A DNA stretch of 64,000 nucleotides, taken from NCBI GenBank assembly GCA_963741845.1, contig CAVUJV010000016.1, forward strand, positions 248,001 to 312,000. The letters are read 5' to 3'. This DNA is from Roseiarcus sp963741845. GTDB taxonomy: Bacteria; Pseudomonadota; Alphaproteobacteria; Rhizobiales; Beijerinckiaceae. Positions 54,921 to 63,939 of the stretch are shown here, in pieces. Every line of letters starts with the position of its first letter. Positions within the stretch are counted from its first letter, which is position 1. The notes below the pieces were generated by a model, which saw only the letters and a list, made by a program, of their open reading frames with translations, was not told the origin of the DNA and ran no database searches. Made by a program: the position numbers and the translations under genes.

Positions 54921-55958
54921 ATGACCGAGACCTTCTCGACGGATGTCGCCATCGTCGGCGCCGGGCCGGTCGGCCTTTTCGCCGTGTTCGAGCTCGGTCT
55001 CCTCGACATGAAATGTCACCTTGTGGACATTCTGCCGAAGGTCGGCGGGCAATGCGCCGAGCTTTATCCCGAGAAGCCGATCTACGACATTCCGGGTTTC
55101 CCGATCGTCAGCGGCCAGGAGCTGGTCGACAATCTGATGAAGCAGATCCATCCCTTCGCGCCGACCTTCCATCTGGGCGAGATGGTGACGGGGCTGGAGA
55201 CGCTGGGGACGCCCGAAAAGCCGCTCTTCCGGCTCACGACCGACAACGAGAAGGCGATCGAGGCGAAAGCCATCCTGATCGCCGCCGGCGGCGGCTCGTT
55301 CCAGCCGAAGAGGCCGCCGATCCAGGGCCTCGAGGCCTACGAAGAGAAGAGCGTTTTCTATTCCGTCCGCAAGATGGACCATTTCCGCGACCGGCGGGTG
55401 GTGATCGTCGGGGGCGGCGATTCGGCGCTCGACTGGGCGCTGAACCTGCATCCGGTCGCGAGGCGCATCACCCTCGTCCACCGCCGCGACGCTTTCCGCG
55501 CCGCGCCCCATTCCGTCAACGCGATGCGCGCGCTCGTGAATTCCGGCGACATGGACTTCGTGCTCGGGCAGGTGACAGGCGTCAAGGGCGCGGACGGGCA
55601 GCTTTCGGCTCTGACGATCCGCCGCGAGAATGGCGAGGTCTACGACCACGAGGCCGACGACATGCTGCCCTTCTTCGGCCTCACGATGAAGCTCGGGCCG
55701 ATCGCCAACTGGGGTCTCAACCTGCACGAGAACCTGATCCCGGTCGATACGGCCGCCTTCGAAACGAGCGCGCCCGGCATTTTCGCGGTCGGCGACATCA
55801 ACACCTATCCGGGCAAGCTCAAGCTCATTCTCTGCGGCTTCCACGAAGCGGCGCTCGCCGCGCAGAAAGCGCACCATTACGTGTTCCCGGACAGGAAGCT
55901 GACCTTCCAGTACACGACCTCCTCCACGAGCCTGCAGCGCAAGCTCGGCGTGAGTTGA
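54921..55958 (+). CDS. Ferredoxin-NADP reductase (thioredoxin reductase-like type)
   Basis: A 345-residue flavoprotein transferring electrons between NADPH and ferredoxin. FAD motif VAIVGAGPVGLFAVFELG, NADPH motif VVIVGGGDSALDWALNL and HRRDAFRAA, and C-terminal FAD contacts GIFAVGDINTYPGKLKLI. It lacks the CxxC redox disulfide of true thioredoxin reductase (no CPYC), which with GQCAELYPEKPIYDIPGFP identifies the FNR of the YumC type. Co-transcribed with the ferredoxin gene. Confidence 0.94.
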   Translation: MTETFSTDVAIVGAGPVGLFAVFELGLLDMKCHLVDILPKVGGQCAELYPEKPIYDIPGFPIVSGQELVDNLMKQIHPFAPTFHLGEMVTGLETLGTPEKPLFRLTTDNEKAIEAKAILIAAGGGSFQPKRPPIQGLEAYEEKSVFYSVRKMDHFRDRRVVIVGGGDSALDWALNLHPVARRITLVHRRDAFRAAPHSVNAMRALVNSGDMDFVLGQVTGVKGADGQLSALTIRRENGEVYDHEADDMLPFFGLTMKLGPIANWGLNLHENLIPVDTAAFETSAPGIFAVGDINTYPGKLKLILCGFHEAALAAQKAHHYVFPDRKLTFQYTTSSTSLQRKLGVS

Positions 55959-56351
55959 GGGCGGGGCCGGAAACAGTAACGGTCGCCATTCGTAGCTTGG
56001 CAAGAAAAAGCAACACAATGGCGCGCGCGAGCAAGACGCGGGCGCCCTTCTCCTCCAGATTTGCTCGTGGCGGCTCGGGGATTTGGGGCCGTCGGAAGGC
56101 ATTAAGAGAACGAATGTTTTAAGGCGGACCCGCGAGGTTGCTCTATCGCCCCGCGGGTCCGCGCGCATTGGCTTCGGCGGCGGACCGACGAGGCTCGCGC
56201 GGCGGGGAAGTCAGCGGCGGGCCCACACCGCATCTGGGGCTTGACCGGCTGGGACGGCCGCCTCCTTGGGGAGACGGGAGGCGGCCGATTTTCCGATCCT
56301 CGAAGATACGGCGCGTCGCTTCCTGGCGATGGCGGCCCCGCGAACAGCCGC
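55959..56351. other. Gap with a strong hairpin between convergent genes
   Basis: GCGGACCCGCG (56124-56134) and CGCGGGTCCGC (56152-56162) form a perfect 11-bp stem with a 17-base loop and no T-run, perhaps a shared stop signal for the two convergent units. A 34-residue basic frame (56018-56122, starting MARASKTRAPFSSRF) exists but has no strong ribosome-binding site. Nothing else is recognisable in the 393 bp. Confidence 0.4.
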
Positions 56352-56916
56352 TCAGACCATCGGACCAAGGATCGCCCGGATCACCGCCGACAGAACGATC
56401 CCGCACAGGACCGCGGCCAGCGCATAAGGGCCGAGCCGCTCCGAGGGCGATTTCATCAGGATCGGCAGGCCGAGCCAGAAGACATAGATCGCGTAGAGAA
56501 CGGCGAGAAAGCGCAGGAATCCGAGGCCGGGGATGAGCGCGAACACGCCCGCGAGCCACGCGGGCGTCATGGCGTAGGTCACGAGCTTCATGGCGTTCTC
56601 GCGGTTTCTCTCGCCCGCGAAGGTCGGCGCGAGCGCGTCGAGGATGCGCGCCATGACATAGACGAAGACGAAGGCCGCGAGCCAGTGCAGGACCGCGCCG
56701 AACAGGCCGCCGAAGAAGCCGACATGGTGGTGAAGGCCCATCCAGCGCCAGCCGAACACATGCCAGCGCAGGAACTCGCAAATCGGCGGAATCGCCGCGA
56801 GCCAGGCGACGTAATTGACGAAGAGATAGCCCGGATCGCCCGAACTCGCGCTCGATCGTCCGCCATTCCGCGGCGGGTGACAGGATCATCGCTTTGGCGC
56901 GCTGAACAAGATCCAA
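56352..56916 (-). CDS. YIP1-family membrane protein, frameshifted as read
   Basis: A 187-residue protein with about five membrane helices when joined. The N-terminal part (DLVQRAKAMILSPAAEWRTIE) is typical of bacterial YIP1-domain proteins; the frame then breaks at CCC 56839-56841. Deleting one base gives EREFGDPGYLFVNYVAWLAA and continues into HHHVGFFGGLFGAVLHWLAA and the remaining helices. The TTG start at 56916 follows GGGGGA. Function of the family in bacteria is unknown. Confidence 0.8.
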
Positions 56917-57089
56917 GTCCGTTCCCCCGCGTTCGGGCAAATCTGGAGCCCCGCCCGTTGCGTCGAGTATAAGTCTGCCCGAAGGTCGACGCCAGCATGG
57001 GGCAGGAAACTGTCGGGGTATGAAACAAACGCCGGGACGCTCCGTATAGGCTGATGAAGCCTCCCGCCTGACAAGGGTTCGACGACCTC

Positions 57090-57956
57090 ATGAAACCTGC
57101 GATCCGCCTCGACGCCCCCTGGACCGAACGCAACGGCCGCTTCGCGCCGCTGAAGGCCGCCGTCTTCGCAGGGCTCTTCCTGCCTGCGCTCTGGATCGCC
57201 TATCTCGCGCTGAGCGGCGCGCTGGAGCCCAAGGTCGTGACCGAGATGATCCATCTCACCGGCAAATGGGCGATCCGCTTCCTCACGCTCTCGCTCCTGA
57301 TCACGCCGCTCATGCGAGGGGCGCGCTATCCGAAATTCGTCGCGGTCCGGCGCATGATCGGCGTCGCGGCCTTCGCCTACGCGACCACGCATCTCTTCCT
57401 CTATGTCGTGGACCAGCATTTCGAGATGCTGCACGTCGCCTCCGAGATCGCGCGGCGCTTCTATCTGACGATCGGCTTCACCGCGTGGCTCGGGCTCGCG
57501 GCGCTCGCCGCGACCTCGACCGACGCCATGATCCGCCGGCTCGGGCCGAAATGGTCGCGGCTGCACAAGCTCGTCTATGGGATCGGCGCGCTGGCCCTGC
57601 TGCACTTCATGATCCAGGCGAAGGCCGACGTGACCGAGCCCGTGATCATGACCGGATTCTTCCTGATCCTGATGCTGTTCCGCGTCTTCCTGAAGCGCGG
57701 CGCCTCGCCCCTCACCGCTGCGCTCGCCGCCACGATTCTCGCGACGCCGCTCACCGCGCTGATCGAGGCGACATGGTACGCGCTCGTGCGCCATATCCCG
57801 TTCCGGGCGGTGCTGGACGCGAACTTCGGCACGGACATGGGGCTGCGCCCCGCGGTCTACGTGCTCGCGGCGGGCGCGATCTTCACCGCCGTGGCCTTGC
57901 TGCGGCGCGCGCCCGCGCCACGGACGGCGGGAGCGCTGGCGCGGCGCGGGGCGTAG
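57090..57956 (+). CDS. MsrQ-like ferric reductase-type heme membrane protein
   Basis: A 288-residue multi-pass protein with the ferric reductase-like transmembrane domain. Heme-ligand histidines are likely in TTHLFLYVV (about residue 102) and in HKLVYGIGALALLHF (about 158-172). The size and order of helices match MsrQ (YedZ), the quinol-linked heme subunit that feeds the periplasmic methionine sulfoxide reductase MsrP. No msrP lies beside it: the left neighbour is the YIP1 gene and the right one an alpha/beta hydrolase. An extra C-terminal helix of ~70 residues extends it past the usual ~210. Confidence 0.8.
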   Translation: MKPAIRLDAPWTERNGRFAPLKAAVFAGLFLPALWIAYLALSGALEPKVVTEMIHLTGKWAIRFLTLSLLITPLMRGARYPKFVAVRRMIGVAAFAYATTHLFLYVVDQHFEMLHVASEIARRFYLTIGFTAWLGLAALAATSTDAMIRRLGPKWSRLHKLVYGIGALALLHFMIQAKADVTEPVIMTGFFLILMLFRVFLKRGASPLTAALAATILATPLTALIEATWYALVRHIPFRAVLDANFGTDMGLRPAVYVLAAGAIFTAVALLRRAPAPRTAGALARRGA

Positions 57957-58006
57957 GGCGGACACGCAAAGCCGCCCCCCGCCCGCTTTGGCATGGGCGA
58001 CGCGCT

Positions 58007-58735
58007 TCAGTCCCGCCCGGCTTTCATGATCGCCGAGGCCAGTTCCTTCGGGTTCGAGAACCACATCTCGTGGCTCCCCGGACACTCGACCAAACGGAAC
58101 AGCCCCAGCCTCTCCGACAGACGCGGATGCCAGGGAAGACCGTGCGGAAGGGCGATGTCCTGCTGACAGTTCACGTAAGATTTGCCCATCGCCAATTCGT
58201 GCGGCGCCTTGCTCAAGGCGATCGGGTCGGTGAAGGTCTTGTAGGGGTGCGGGTTGAGCTTCTCGTAGCTCGATTTCGCGAGCGCAAAATCCGCGTCGTT
58301 GATGAAGGCGTCGCGCCAGATCTCGAAGGGCAGCATGACCGCGCCCTTGTTCGCGGCGGCGATCTGGTCGAACAGCGCGACATAGTGCGGCGGAACCATG
58401 TCGTTCAGGCATTCGCCGTTCCGGGGCACGAAAGCGTTGACATAGACGAGGCGCCTGATGCGCTGCGGGATCTTGTCGGCGACGCCGGTGATGACCATGC
58501 CGCCGTAGCTGTGGCCGACCAGCCGCACGTCCTTGAGATCGTTGTCGACGATGTATTTTTCGATCGACGCGATGGCGTCCTTGAGCCCGATCGCGCTCCG
58601 GTCATCCTGCGGCCGGTTTCCGGCGACGGTCGGACAATGAACCTCGTGTCCTTCCTTGCGAATCTCCGAGGCGACGGCCTCCAGTTCCTGGCCCGTGTGC
58701 CAGGCCCCATGCACCAATACGTAGGTGTCCGCCAC
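58007..58735 (-). CDS. Alpha/beta hydrolase
   Basis: A 242-residue serine hydrolase of the EstC/hydroxynitrile lyase-like group. Oxyanion motif VLVHGAWHTG at the N-terminus, nucleophile elbow VGHSYGGMV (Ser at about residue 96), and a C-terminal histidine in CPGSHEMWFSNP. Substrate is likely a small ester but is not defined. It is on the same strand as xdhC, 133 bp away, and may be independent of it. Confidence 0.85.
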   Translation of the reverse strand: MADTYVLVHGAWHTGQELEAVASEIRKEGHEVHCPTVAGNRPQDDRSAIGLKDAIASIEKYIVDNDLKDVRLVGHSYGGMVITGVADKIPQRIRRLVYVNAFVPRNGECLNDMVPPHYVALFDQIAAANKGAVMLPFEIWRDAFINDADFALAKSSYEKLNPHPYKTFTDPIALSKAPHELAMGKSYVNCQQDIALPHGLPWHPRLSERLGLFRLVECPGSHEMWFSNPKELASAIMKAGRD

Positions 58736-58868
58736 GCCTGCCTCCCTGTTCCTTGTGTCCGGCCGTTATGACTCTGGCCGGCTCCCTTGAGAGATATGCG
58801 AAGTCGCGCCCGGAATCCATCTTCCGAACGGACCGCGCCCCTTCACGTCGGACCAGAGGGCGCGACCC

Positions 58869-59822
58869 TTACGCCGGCCCCAGCGCCTCATTGACCATCA
58901 GAAGCTGCGCAGCGGTCGCCGCCGCGATCACGGCGGGGTCCTTGCCCTCGATGCCGGGAACGCCGATCGGACAGGTGAGCCGGCCGAGCATCGCCTCCGT
59001 CAGCCCCGCCGCGCGCATCCGGCTCAGGAACCGCGCGCGCTTCGTCTTCGAGCCGATGAGCCCGACATAGCCGAAGCGCCCGGCGGCAAGCGCCGCGGTC
59101 ACGATCTCCTGATCGAGCGCATGGTCGTGGGTCATCACGACGACGAGCGCCCCGTCGGGCGCATTGGCGAGTTCGGCAACCGGCTCCGGCGCATGGATCA
59201 GCGCGACATTGGCGGGAGCATAGGCGGGAAACGCCTCGCGCCGCGGGTCGATCCAGCGCACCGCGAAAGGCAGCGGCGCGAGCGCCAGCGCCAGCGCGCG
59301 GCCCACATGGCCCGCGCCGAACAGATAGACCGCCCGCGCCGTCGCGCCGACCGGCTCGGTCCAGCCGTCCTCGTCCGGCAGGCTCGCAGTCAGATCGTCG
59401 CCGCGGTGTGGCGCCATCAACCTGCGCTCGACCCGGCCCCCGGCGCCGATATGCGCCGAGACGATCGCGGGCCCGGCGCCTTCTTCCGCCGCGATCGGGC
59501 GAAGCTCGGCGAGGTCGCGCGCGTCGAACGTCTCGATCCGCCAGTCGACCCTGCCGCCGCAGCATTGCGCAAGCTCGGGCCCGAGCGCGAGCGAGCGGCG
59601 CTCGGCGCGCCCCCTGCCCCGGCCCAGCGCATCCTGCGCGGCCGAGAGCGCCGCCCATTCGAGCGCCCCGCCGCCGATCGTTCCATGGAAGCCGCCCGAC
59701 GGACGCACGACCATCCGCGCGCCCGCTTCGCGCGGGCTCGACCCCTGCACCCGCGCCAGCGTCACCAGCGCCGCCGAGCCTTCGGCCTCGATCGCCTCGA
59801 TGAGACGGCGGAATGCGAGCAT
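58869..59822 (-). CDS. xdhC: Xanthine dehydrogenase accessory protein XdhC
   Basis: A 317-residue chaperone that binds the sulfurated molybdenum cofactor and inserts it into XdhB. The N-terminal XdhC/CoxI region shows LVTLARVQGSSPREAGARMVV and GGGALEW, followed by an LAQCCGG cysteine pair expected for cofactor binding. The C-terminal Rossmann domain has LFGAGHVGRALA. It is the last gene of the xdhABC run, 10 bp after xdhB. Confidence 0.94.
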   Translation of the reverse strand: MLAFRRLIEAIEAEGSAALVTLARVQGSSPREAGARMVVRPSGGFHGTIGGGALEWAALSAAQDALGRGRGRAERRSLALGPELAQCCGGRVDWRIETFDARDLAELRPIAAEEGAGPAIVSAHIGAGGRVERRLMAPHRGDDLTASLPDEDGWTEPVGATARAVYLFGAGHVGRALALALAPLPFAVRWIDPRREAFPAYAPANVALIHAPEPVAELANAPDGALVVVMTHDHALDQEIVTAALAAGRFGYVGLIGSKTKRARFLSRMRAAGLTEAMLGRLTCPIGVPGIEGKDPAVIAAATAAQLLMVNEALGPA

Positions 59823-59832
59823 CGCGCCCTTT

Positions 59833-62166
59833 TCACGCGGCTCCGTCGAGAGAGCGGATCGCGTTCATGATCAACTCGGGCGTGCAGGGCGCCTCGAGCC
59901 TTGGCTGGCCCTTGGGATTCGTCGCGTGGACCGCGTCGAGAATGGCCGAATAGACGGCGATGCCCAGCATCAGCGGCGGCTCGCCCACCGCCTTCGAGCG
60001 ATAGATGCTCGGCGTCGGATTGGGCCTCAGGTGCAGCTTCGTGTTGAAAACGGGCGGCACGTCGGAGGCGACGGGGATCTTGTAGGTCGCGGGCGCATGG
60101 GTCGTGAGCCGGCCCTTCGCGTCGTAGACGAGTTCCTCGGTCGTGAGCCAGCCCATGCCCTGAATGAACGCGCCTTCGACCTGGCCGATGTCCAGCGCCG
60201 GATTGATGGACGCGCCGACATCATGCAGGAGGTCCGCGCGCAGCACGCGCATTTCCCCGGTCAGCGCATCGATCGCGACTTCGGCGCAGGCCGCGCCATA
60301 AGCGAAATAGAAGAACGGCCGGCCGGAGGCTTTCGCGCGGTCCCAGTGGATTTCCGGCGTGCGGTAATAGCCGGCGTGCGAAAGCTGGATGCGGTTCTGC
60401 CGGCAGGCTTTCGCGAGCGCGGCGAAATCCATCGCATGATTGCCGGAGGCCACCTGAGCGTCGCGGAACGAAACCGAATCCGCCTCCACGCCCCAGAGTT
60501 CGGCGGCATAGGCCGTCATGCGCTTCCTGATCTCGCCCGCCGCGATCTTGGCCGCCATGCCGTTGAGGTCCGTGCCCGAGGAGGCGGCGGTCGGCGAGGC
60601 GTTCGGCACCTTGGCGGTGTTGGTCGCCGTGATCCGCACGAAATGCAGCGGCACGCCGAACTCCTCCGCCACGATCTGCGCGACCTTGGTGAAGAGCCCC
60701 TGCCCCATCTCGGTGCCGCCGTGGTTGAGATGGATCGAGCCGTCCGAATAGACATGCACGAGCGCGCCCGCCTGATTGAGCGGGATCAGCGTGAAGGAGA
60801 TGCCGAACATCACGGGGGTGAGCGCAATGCCCCGCTTGATGACCGGGCTCGTGGCGTTGAAGGCCGCGATGCGGGCGCGGCGCGCGCGGTAGTCGGAGGT
60901 CTGTTCAAGCTCCTCGACGATGGCGAGCTGCGTCTCGTAATCCTCCGGCTGCTGGCCGTAGGGCGTGCGGTCGCCCCCGCTGCGCAGGACATTCGCCTTG
61001 CGCACATCGAGCGGGTCGACGCCCCGCTCGCGGGCGATGGCGTCCATCACGCGCTCGATCGCCACCATGCCCTGCGGGCCGCCGAAGCCGCGGAAGGCGG
61101 TGTTGGAGACCGTGTTGGTCTTGAGCCGCTTCGTCGCGACCGCGACATCCGGCAGCCAGTAGCCGTTGCCGGCGTGGAACATCGCGCGGTCGCAGACGCC
61201 GGGCGTGAGATCGGCCGAGCAGCCGCAGCGCGCGTTCAGCATCACGTCGTAGCCCTGGACGACGCCCTTCTCGTCGTAGCCGACGCGCCAGTCGGCGCGG
61301 AAGTCGTGGCGCTTGCCGGTCAGCGCGAAATCGTCGTCGCGGTCGAGCCGCACCTTGCAGGGGCGTCCGGTGAGGCGCGCGCCGAGCGCCGCGATCGCCG
61401 CCCAGGCGCAGGCCTGGCTCTCCTTGCCGCCGAAGCCGCCGCCCATGCGGCGCGTCTCCACGGTGACGAAAGCGTCGGGCACGCCGAGGATGCGGGCGAC
61501 GATATGCTGCACCTCCGTCGGGTCCTGGGTCGAGGCGTGGACGGTCATCTCGTCGCCCTCGCCCGGAAGGGCGAAGGACACCTGCCCTTCCAGATAGAAA
61601 TGCTCCTGCCCGCCGATCTCGAACCGGCCTTCGAGCCTGTGCGGCGCGGCGGCGATCGCCGCATTCGCGTCGCCCCGGCCGAAGGCGTAATCCTCCTGAA
61701 CGATCTCGCCGGTTTTCAGCGCGTCGGCGATGGTGACGGCGGGCGCTTCCTCCTCGATCTCCATCGCCGCGAGCTTCGCCGCGCGGCGCGCCTCGTCGCG
61801 CGTTTCCGCGACGACCGCGAAGAGCGCCTGCCCGTGGAACATGACCTCGCTCTCGGCGAAGAGCGGCTCGTCGGCGAAGACAGGCGCGACGTCGTTCTTG
61901 CCGGGAATGTCGGCCGGCGTCAGCACCGCCACGACCCCCGGCGCCGCGCGGACGCGCGAGAGGTCGAGGCTCTTCAGGCGCCCGCGCGCCTTGTTCGCCA
62001 TGCCGATCGCGACATGCAGCGTGCCCGCGGGCTCGCGGATGTCGTCGACATAGGTCGCCGCGCCCTGCACATGCAGCCGCGCGGAATCGTGCGGCAGGGG
62101 CTTGTAGACGACGGCGGTGTCCGGGACGACCTGCTCGTCGGCGAAGGCAAGATCATTCGGCCGCAT
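59833..62166 (-). CDS. xdhB: Xanthine dehydrogenase molybdenum-binding subunit
   Basis: Carries the molybdenum site that oxidises hypoxanthine and xanthine to urate (EC 1.17.1.4). The 777-residue protein shows the family core: GQALFAVVAET, GGGFGGKESQA, FRGFGGPQGM with the catalytic arginine region, the substrate glutamate in the HGGTEMGQGLFTK stretch, and the C-terminal VGEPPLML with the active-site glutamate. Its first codons overlap the end of xdhA by 14 bp, so the two are translated together. Confidence 0.96.
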   Translation of the reverse strand: MRPNDLAFADEQVVPDTAVVYKPLPHDSARLHVQGAATYVDDIREPAGTLHVAIGMANKARGRLKSLDLSRVRAAPGVVAVLTPADIPGKNDVAPVFADEPLFAESEVMFHGQALFAVVAETRDEARRAAKLAAMEIEEEAPAVTIADALKTGEIVQEDYAFGRGDANAAIAAAPHRLEGRFEIGGQEHFYLEGQVSFALPGEGDEMTVHASTQDPTEVQHIVARILGVPDAFVTVETRRMGGGFGGKESQACAWAAIAALGARLTGRPCKVRLDRDDDFALTGKRHDFRADWRVGYDEKGVVQGYDVMLNARCGCSADLTPGVCDRAMFHAGNGYWLPDVAVATKRLKTNTVSNTAFRGFGGPQGMVAIERVMDAIARERGVDPLDVRKANVLRSGGDRTPYGQQPEDYETQLAIVEELEQTSDYRARRARIAAFNATSPVIKRGIALTPVMFGISFTLIPLNQAGALVHVYSDGSIHLNHGGTEMGQGLFTKVAQIVAEEFGVPLHFVRITATNTAKVPNASPTAASSGTDLNGMAAKIAAGEIRKRMTAYAAELWGVEADSVSFRDAQVASGNHAMDFAALAKACRQNRIQLSHAGYYRTPEIHWDRAKASGRPFFYFAYGAACAEVAIDALTGEMRVLRADLLHDVGASINPALDIGQVEGAFIQGMGWLTTEELVYDAKGRLTTHAPATYKIPVASDVPPVFNTKLHLRPNPTPSIYRSKAVGEPPLMLGIAVYSAILDAVHATNPKGQPRLEAPCTPELIMNAIRSLDGAA

Positions 62167-63640
62167 GGAGGACTCCCAGACGCGTCGGCGCTGCGGCGCC
62201 CGCCATTTCCATCAGCGCCTTTTCCAGCACGCTCGTCGCCGTCTTCATCCGATAATCGGCGGTCGCGCGCATGTCGGTGAGCGGCGTGAAATCCGAGGCC
62301 ATCGCGGCGAGCGCCGCGCGCCAGCTCGCCGGATCGGCGAGGCTCGCGCCCGCAAGCGCCGCCTCGGCGTTCGCCGCCCGCTTCGGCGTCGCGGCCATGC
62401 CGCCGCAGGCGATCCGCGCCGAGGCAATGCGGTCGCCCTCGACATCGAGCCGGACCGCCAGCATGACGGCGGAAATGTCCTCGTCCAGGCGCTTCGAGAC
62501 CTTGAAGGCGCGGTAATGCTGATTGGCCTTGAGGCGCGGCGCCTCGACCGCCAGCACGAACTCGCCGGGCGCGCGGTCCTGCTTGCCATAGGCGATGAAG
62601 AAATCTTCGAGCGGCAGCGTGCGGGTCGCGGAACCCTTCCGTAAGGTCACCTTGCCGCCGAGCGCGATCAGCGACGGCGCGATATCGCCGATCGGCGAAC
62701 CGTTGGCGATATTGCCGCCGACCGTGCCGCTCGCCCGCACCTGGGCCGAGCCGAAGCGGCGCATCATCTCGCCGAGATCGGGATGCAGCGCGCCGAGCAT
62801 GGGCTTTGCGTCCGCGAGCCGCACCGTCGCGCCGAAGGACAGTCCGTCCGCGGTCTCCGTCACGCGGTCGAGCCCCGCGACGCGGCCGACGCCGATGATG
62901 CGCTTCAGGTCGCGCAGATGCTTCGTGACCCAGAGGCCCACATCCGTCGCGCCCGCGACGATCGTCGCGTCCGGAAAGCGCTCGTAGAGCGCGGCGAGCG
63001 AATCGAGGCTCGCGGGCGCGGCGTAGAAGCGCTGCTCGTCGCCCACGAACAGGTCCGCGCCGTCGGCAAGCGCCGCGACGGCGGCGGCGCGCGCCTCAGC
63101 CGTTTCGGCGAACTGGTCGTTCGCCGCGCCCGTGCAGGTCGCGAGGCCCGCCGCGAGAATGGGCCGGTAGCCGGTGCAGCGGCAGAGATTGCCCGCGAGC
63201 TGGTCGCAGAGGCTTTGCGTCGTGGCGGGCGCGCCGGAATGATAGGCCTCGAACAGGCTCATCACGATGCCCGGCGTGCAGAAGCCGCATTGCGAGCCGT
63301 GCAGGTCCACCATCGCCTGCTGCACCGGATGCAGCGTCTCGCCCTGCGCCAGATCCTCGATCGTGACGAGCTCCGTCCCGTCGATCTGGCCGAGGAACAG
63401 GATGCAGGCGTTGAACGCTTCGTAGGTCAGCCTGCCGCCCTTGAGGCGTCCGAGCGCCACCGTGCAGGCGCCGCAATCGCCCTCGGCGCAGCCCTCCTTC
63501 GTGCCCGTGGCGCGCTGGTCCTCGCGCAGCCAGTCGAGCACGGTCATGCGCGGCGAGAAACTCTCCAGCGCCACGTCCCGCCCGCGGAAGCGGAAGCGGA
63601 GCGCCTTGCGGCTCGAACCCGGTTTTTCCATCAAGCTCAT
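62153..63640 (-). CDS. xdhA: Xanthine dehydrogenase FAD/iron-sulfur subunit
   Basis: The 495-residue small subunit. It has an N-terminal 2Fe-2S ferredoxin domain (CAEGDCGACTVALG), a helical 2Fe-2S domain (CGFCTPGIVM and CRCTGYRPI), and a FAD domain (TIVAGATDVGLWVTK and GTVGGNIANGSPIGD). It passes electrons from XdhB to NAD. The ATG at 63640 follows GAGGAG. It is first in the xdhABC unit. A Phd/YefM-type antitoxin gene ends 75 bp upstream on the same strand. Confidence 0.96.
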   Translation of the reverse strand: MSLMEKPGSSRKALRFRFRGRDVALESFSPRMTVLDWLREDQRATGTKEGCAEGDCGACTVALGRLKGGRLTYEAFNACILFLGQIDGTELVTIEDLAQGETLHPVQQAMVDLHGSQCGFCTPGIVMSLFEAYHSGAPATTQSLCDQLAGNLCRCTGYRPILAAGLATCTGAANDQFAETAEARAAAVAALADGADLFVGDEQRFYAAPASLDSLAALYERFPDATIVAGATDVGLWVTKHLRDLKRIIGVGRVAGLDRVTETADGLSFGATVRLADAKPMLGALHPDLGEMMRRFGSAQVRASGTVGGNIANGSPIGDIAPSLIALGGKVTLRKGSATRTLPLEDFFIAYGKQDRAPGEFVLAVEAPRLKANQHYRAFKVSKRLDEDISAVMLAVRLDVEGDRIASARIACGGMAATPKRAANAEAALAGASLADPASWRAALAAMASDFTPLTDMRATADYRMKTATSVLEKALMEMAGAAAPTRLGVLHAAE

Positions 63641-63715
63641 CGGGACTCCTCACATGGGCCCCATGATGAAACTTTTGGCACGGAAACGGAAGCGCCTCGC
63701 CTGGGCGCCGCCCGC

Positions 63716-63889
63716 TCAAGATTTCGGCAGGGCCGGCGACGGCGAGTTCGCCGGATCCCCCGACGCGGCAATCGGCTCCAGTCTTGCCACGCGGCGGCCG
63801 TTCTCTGTCAGAATGACGGCTTCGCCCGCTTCCACGCGCCGTACGAGATCGTCGAGTGTCTCCGCTGCGTCCTCGATCGGGATTTCCAT
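63716..63889 (-). CDS. Phd/YefM-type antitoxin
   Basis: A 57-residue Phd/YefM-like fold protein: MEIPIEDAAETLDDLVRRVEAGEAVI in spaced segments, then LTENGRRVARLEPIA, the usual pattern of VapB/Phd antitoxins paired with PIN-domain toxins. The downstream gene is xdhA, not a toxin, and only 57 bp of sequence remain upstream. The ATG at 63889 is chosen because upstream residues do not fit the family; the ribosome-binding site is weak. Confidence 0.75.
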   Translation of the reverse strand: MEIPIEDAAETLDDLVRRVEAGEAVILTENGRRVARLEPIAASGDPANSPSPALPKS

Positions 63890-63939
63890 CTTCGCTTCTC
63901 GTAGTCCTCGCCGAGATCCCAACCCGCTTTCAGACCGAC

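Noticed and set aside
54921..55958. Thioredoxin reductase (trxB) for the gene after the ferredoxin
   Set aside because: It lacks the CxxC redox motif between the nucleotide-binding sites and has ferredoxin-NADP reductase features and a ferredoxin partner.
56018..56122. 34-residue basic ORF downstream of the ferredoxin reductase
   Set aside because: No ribosome-binding site and no recognisable features; recorded only as a possibility.
1..56916. Programmed +1 ribosomal frameshifting to explain the nine breaks
   Set aside because: The sites share no slippery motif, stop codon context or stimulatory structure, and the genes are unrelated housekeeping and accessory genes.
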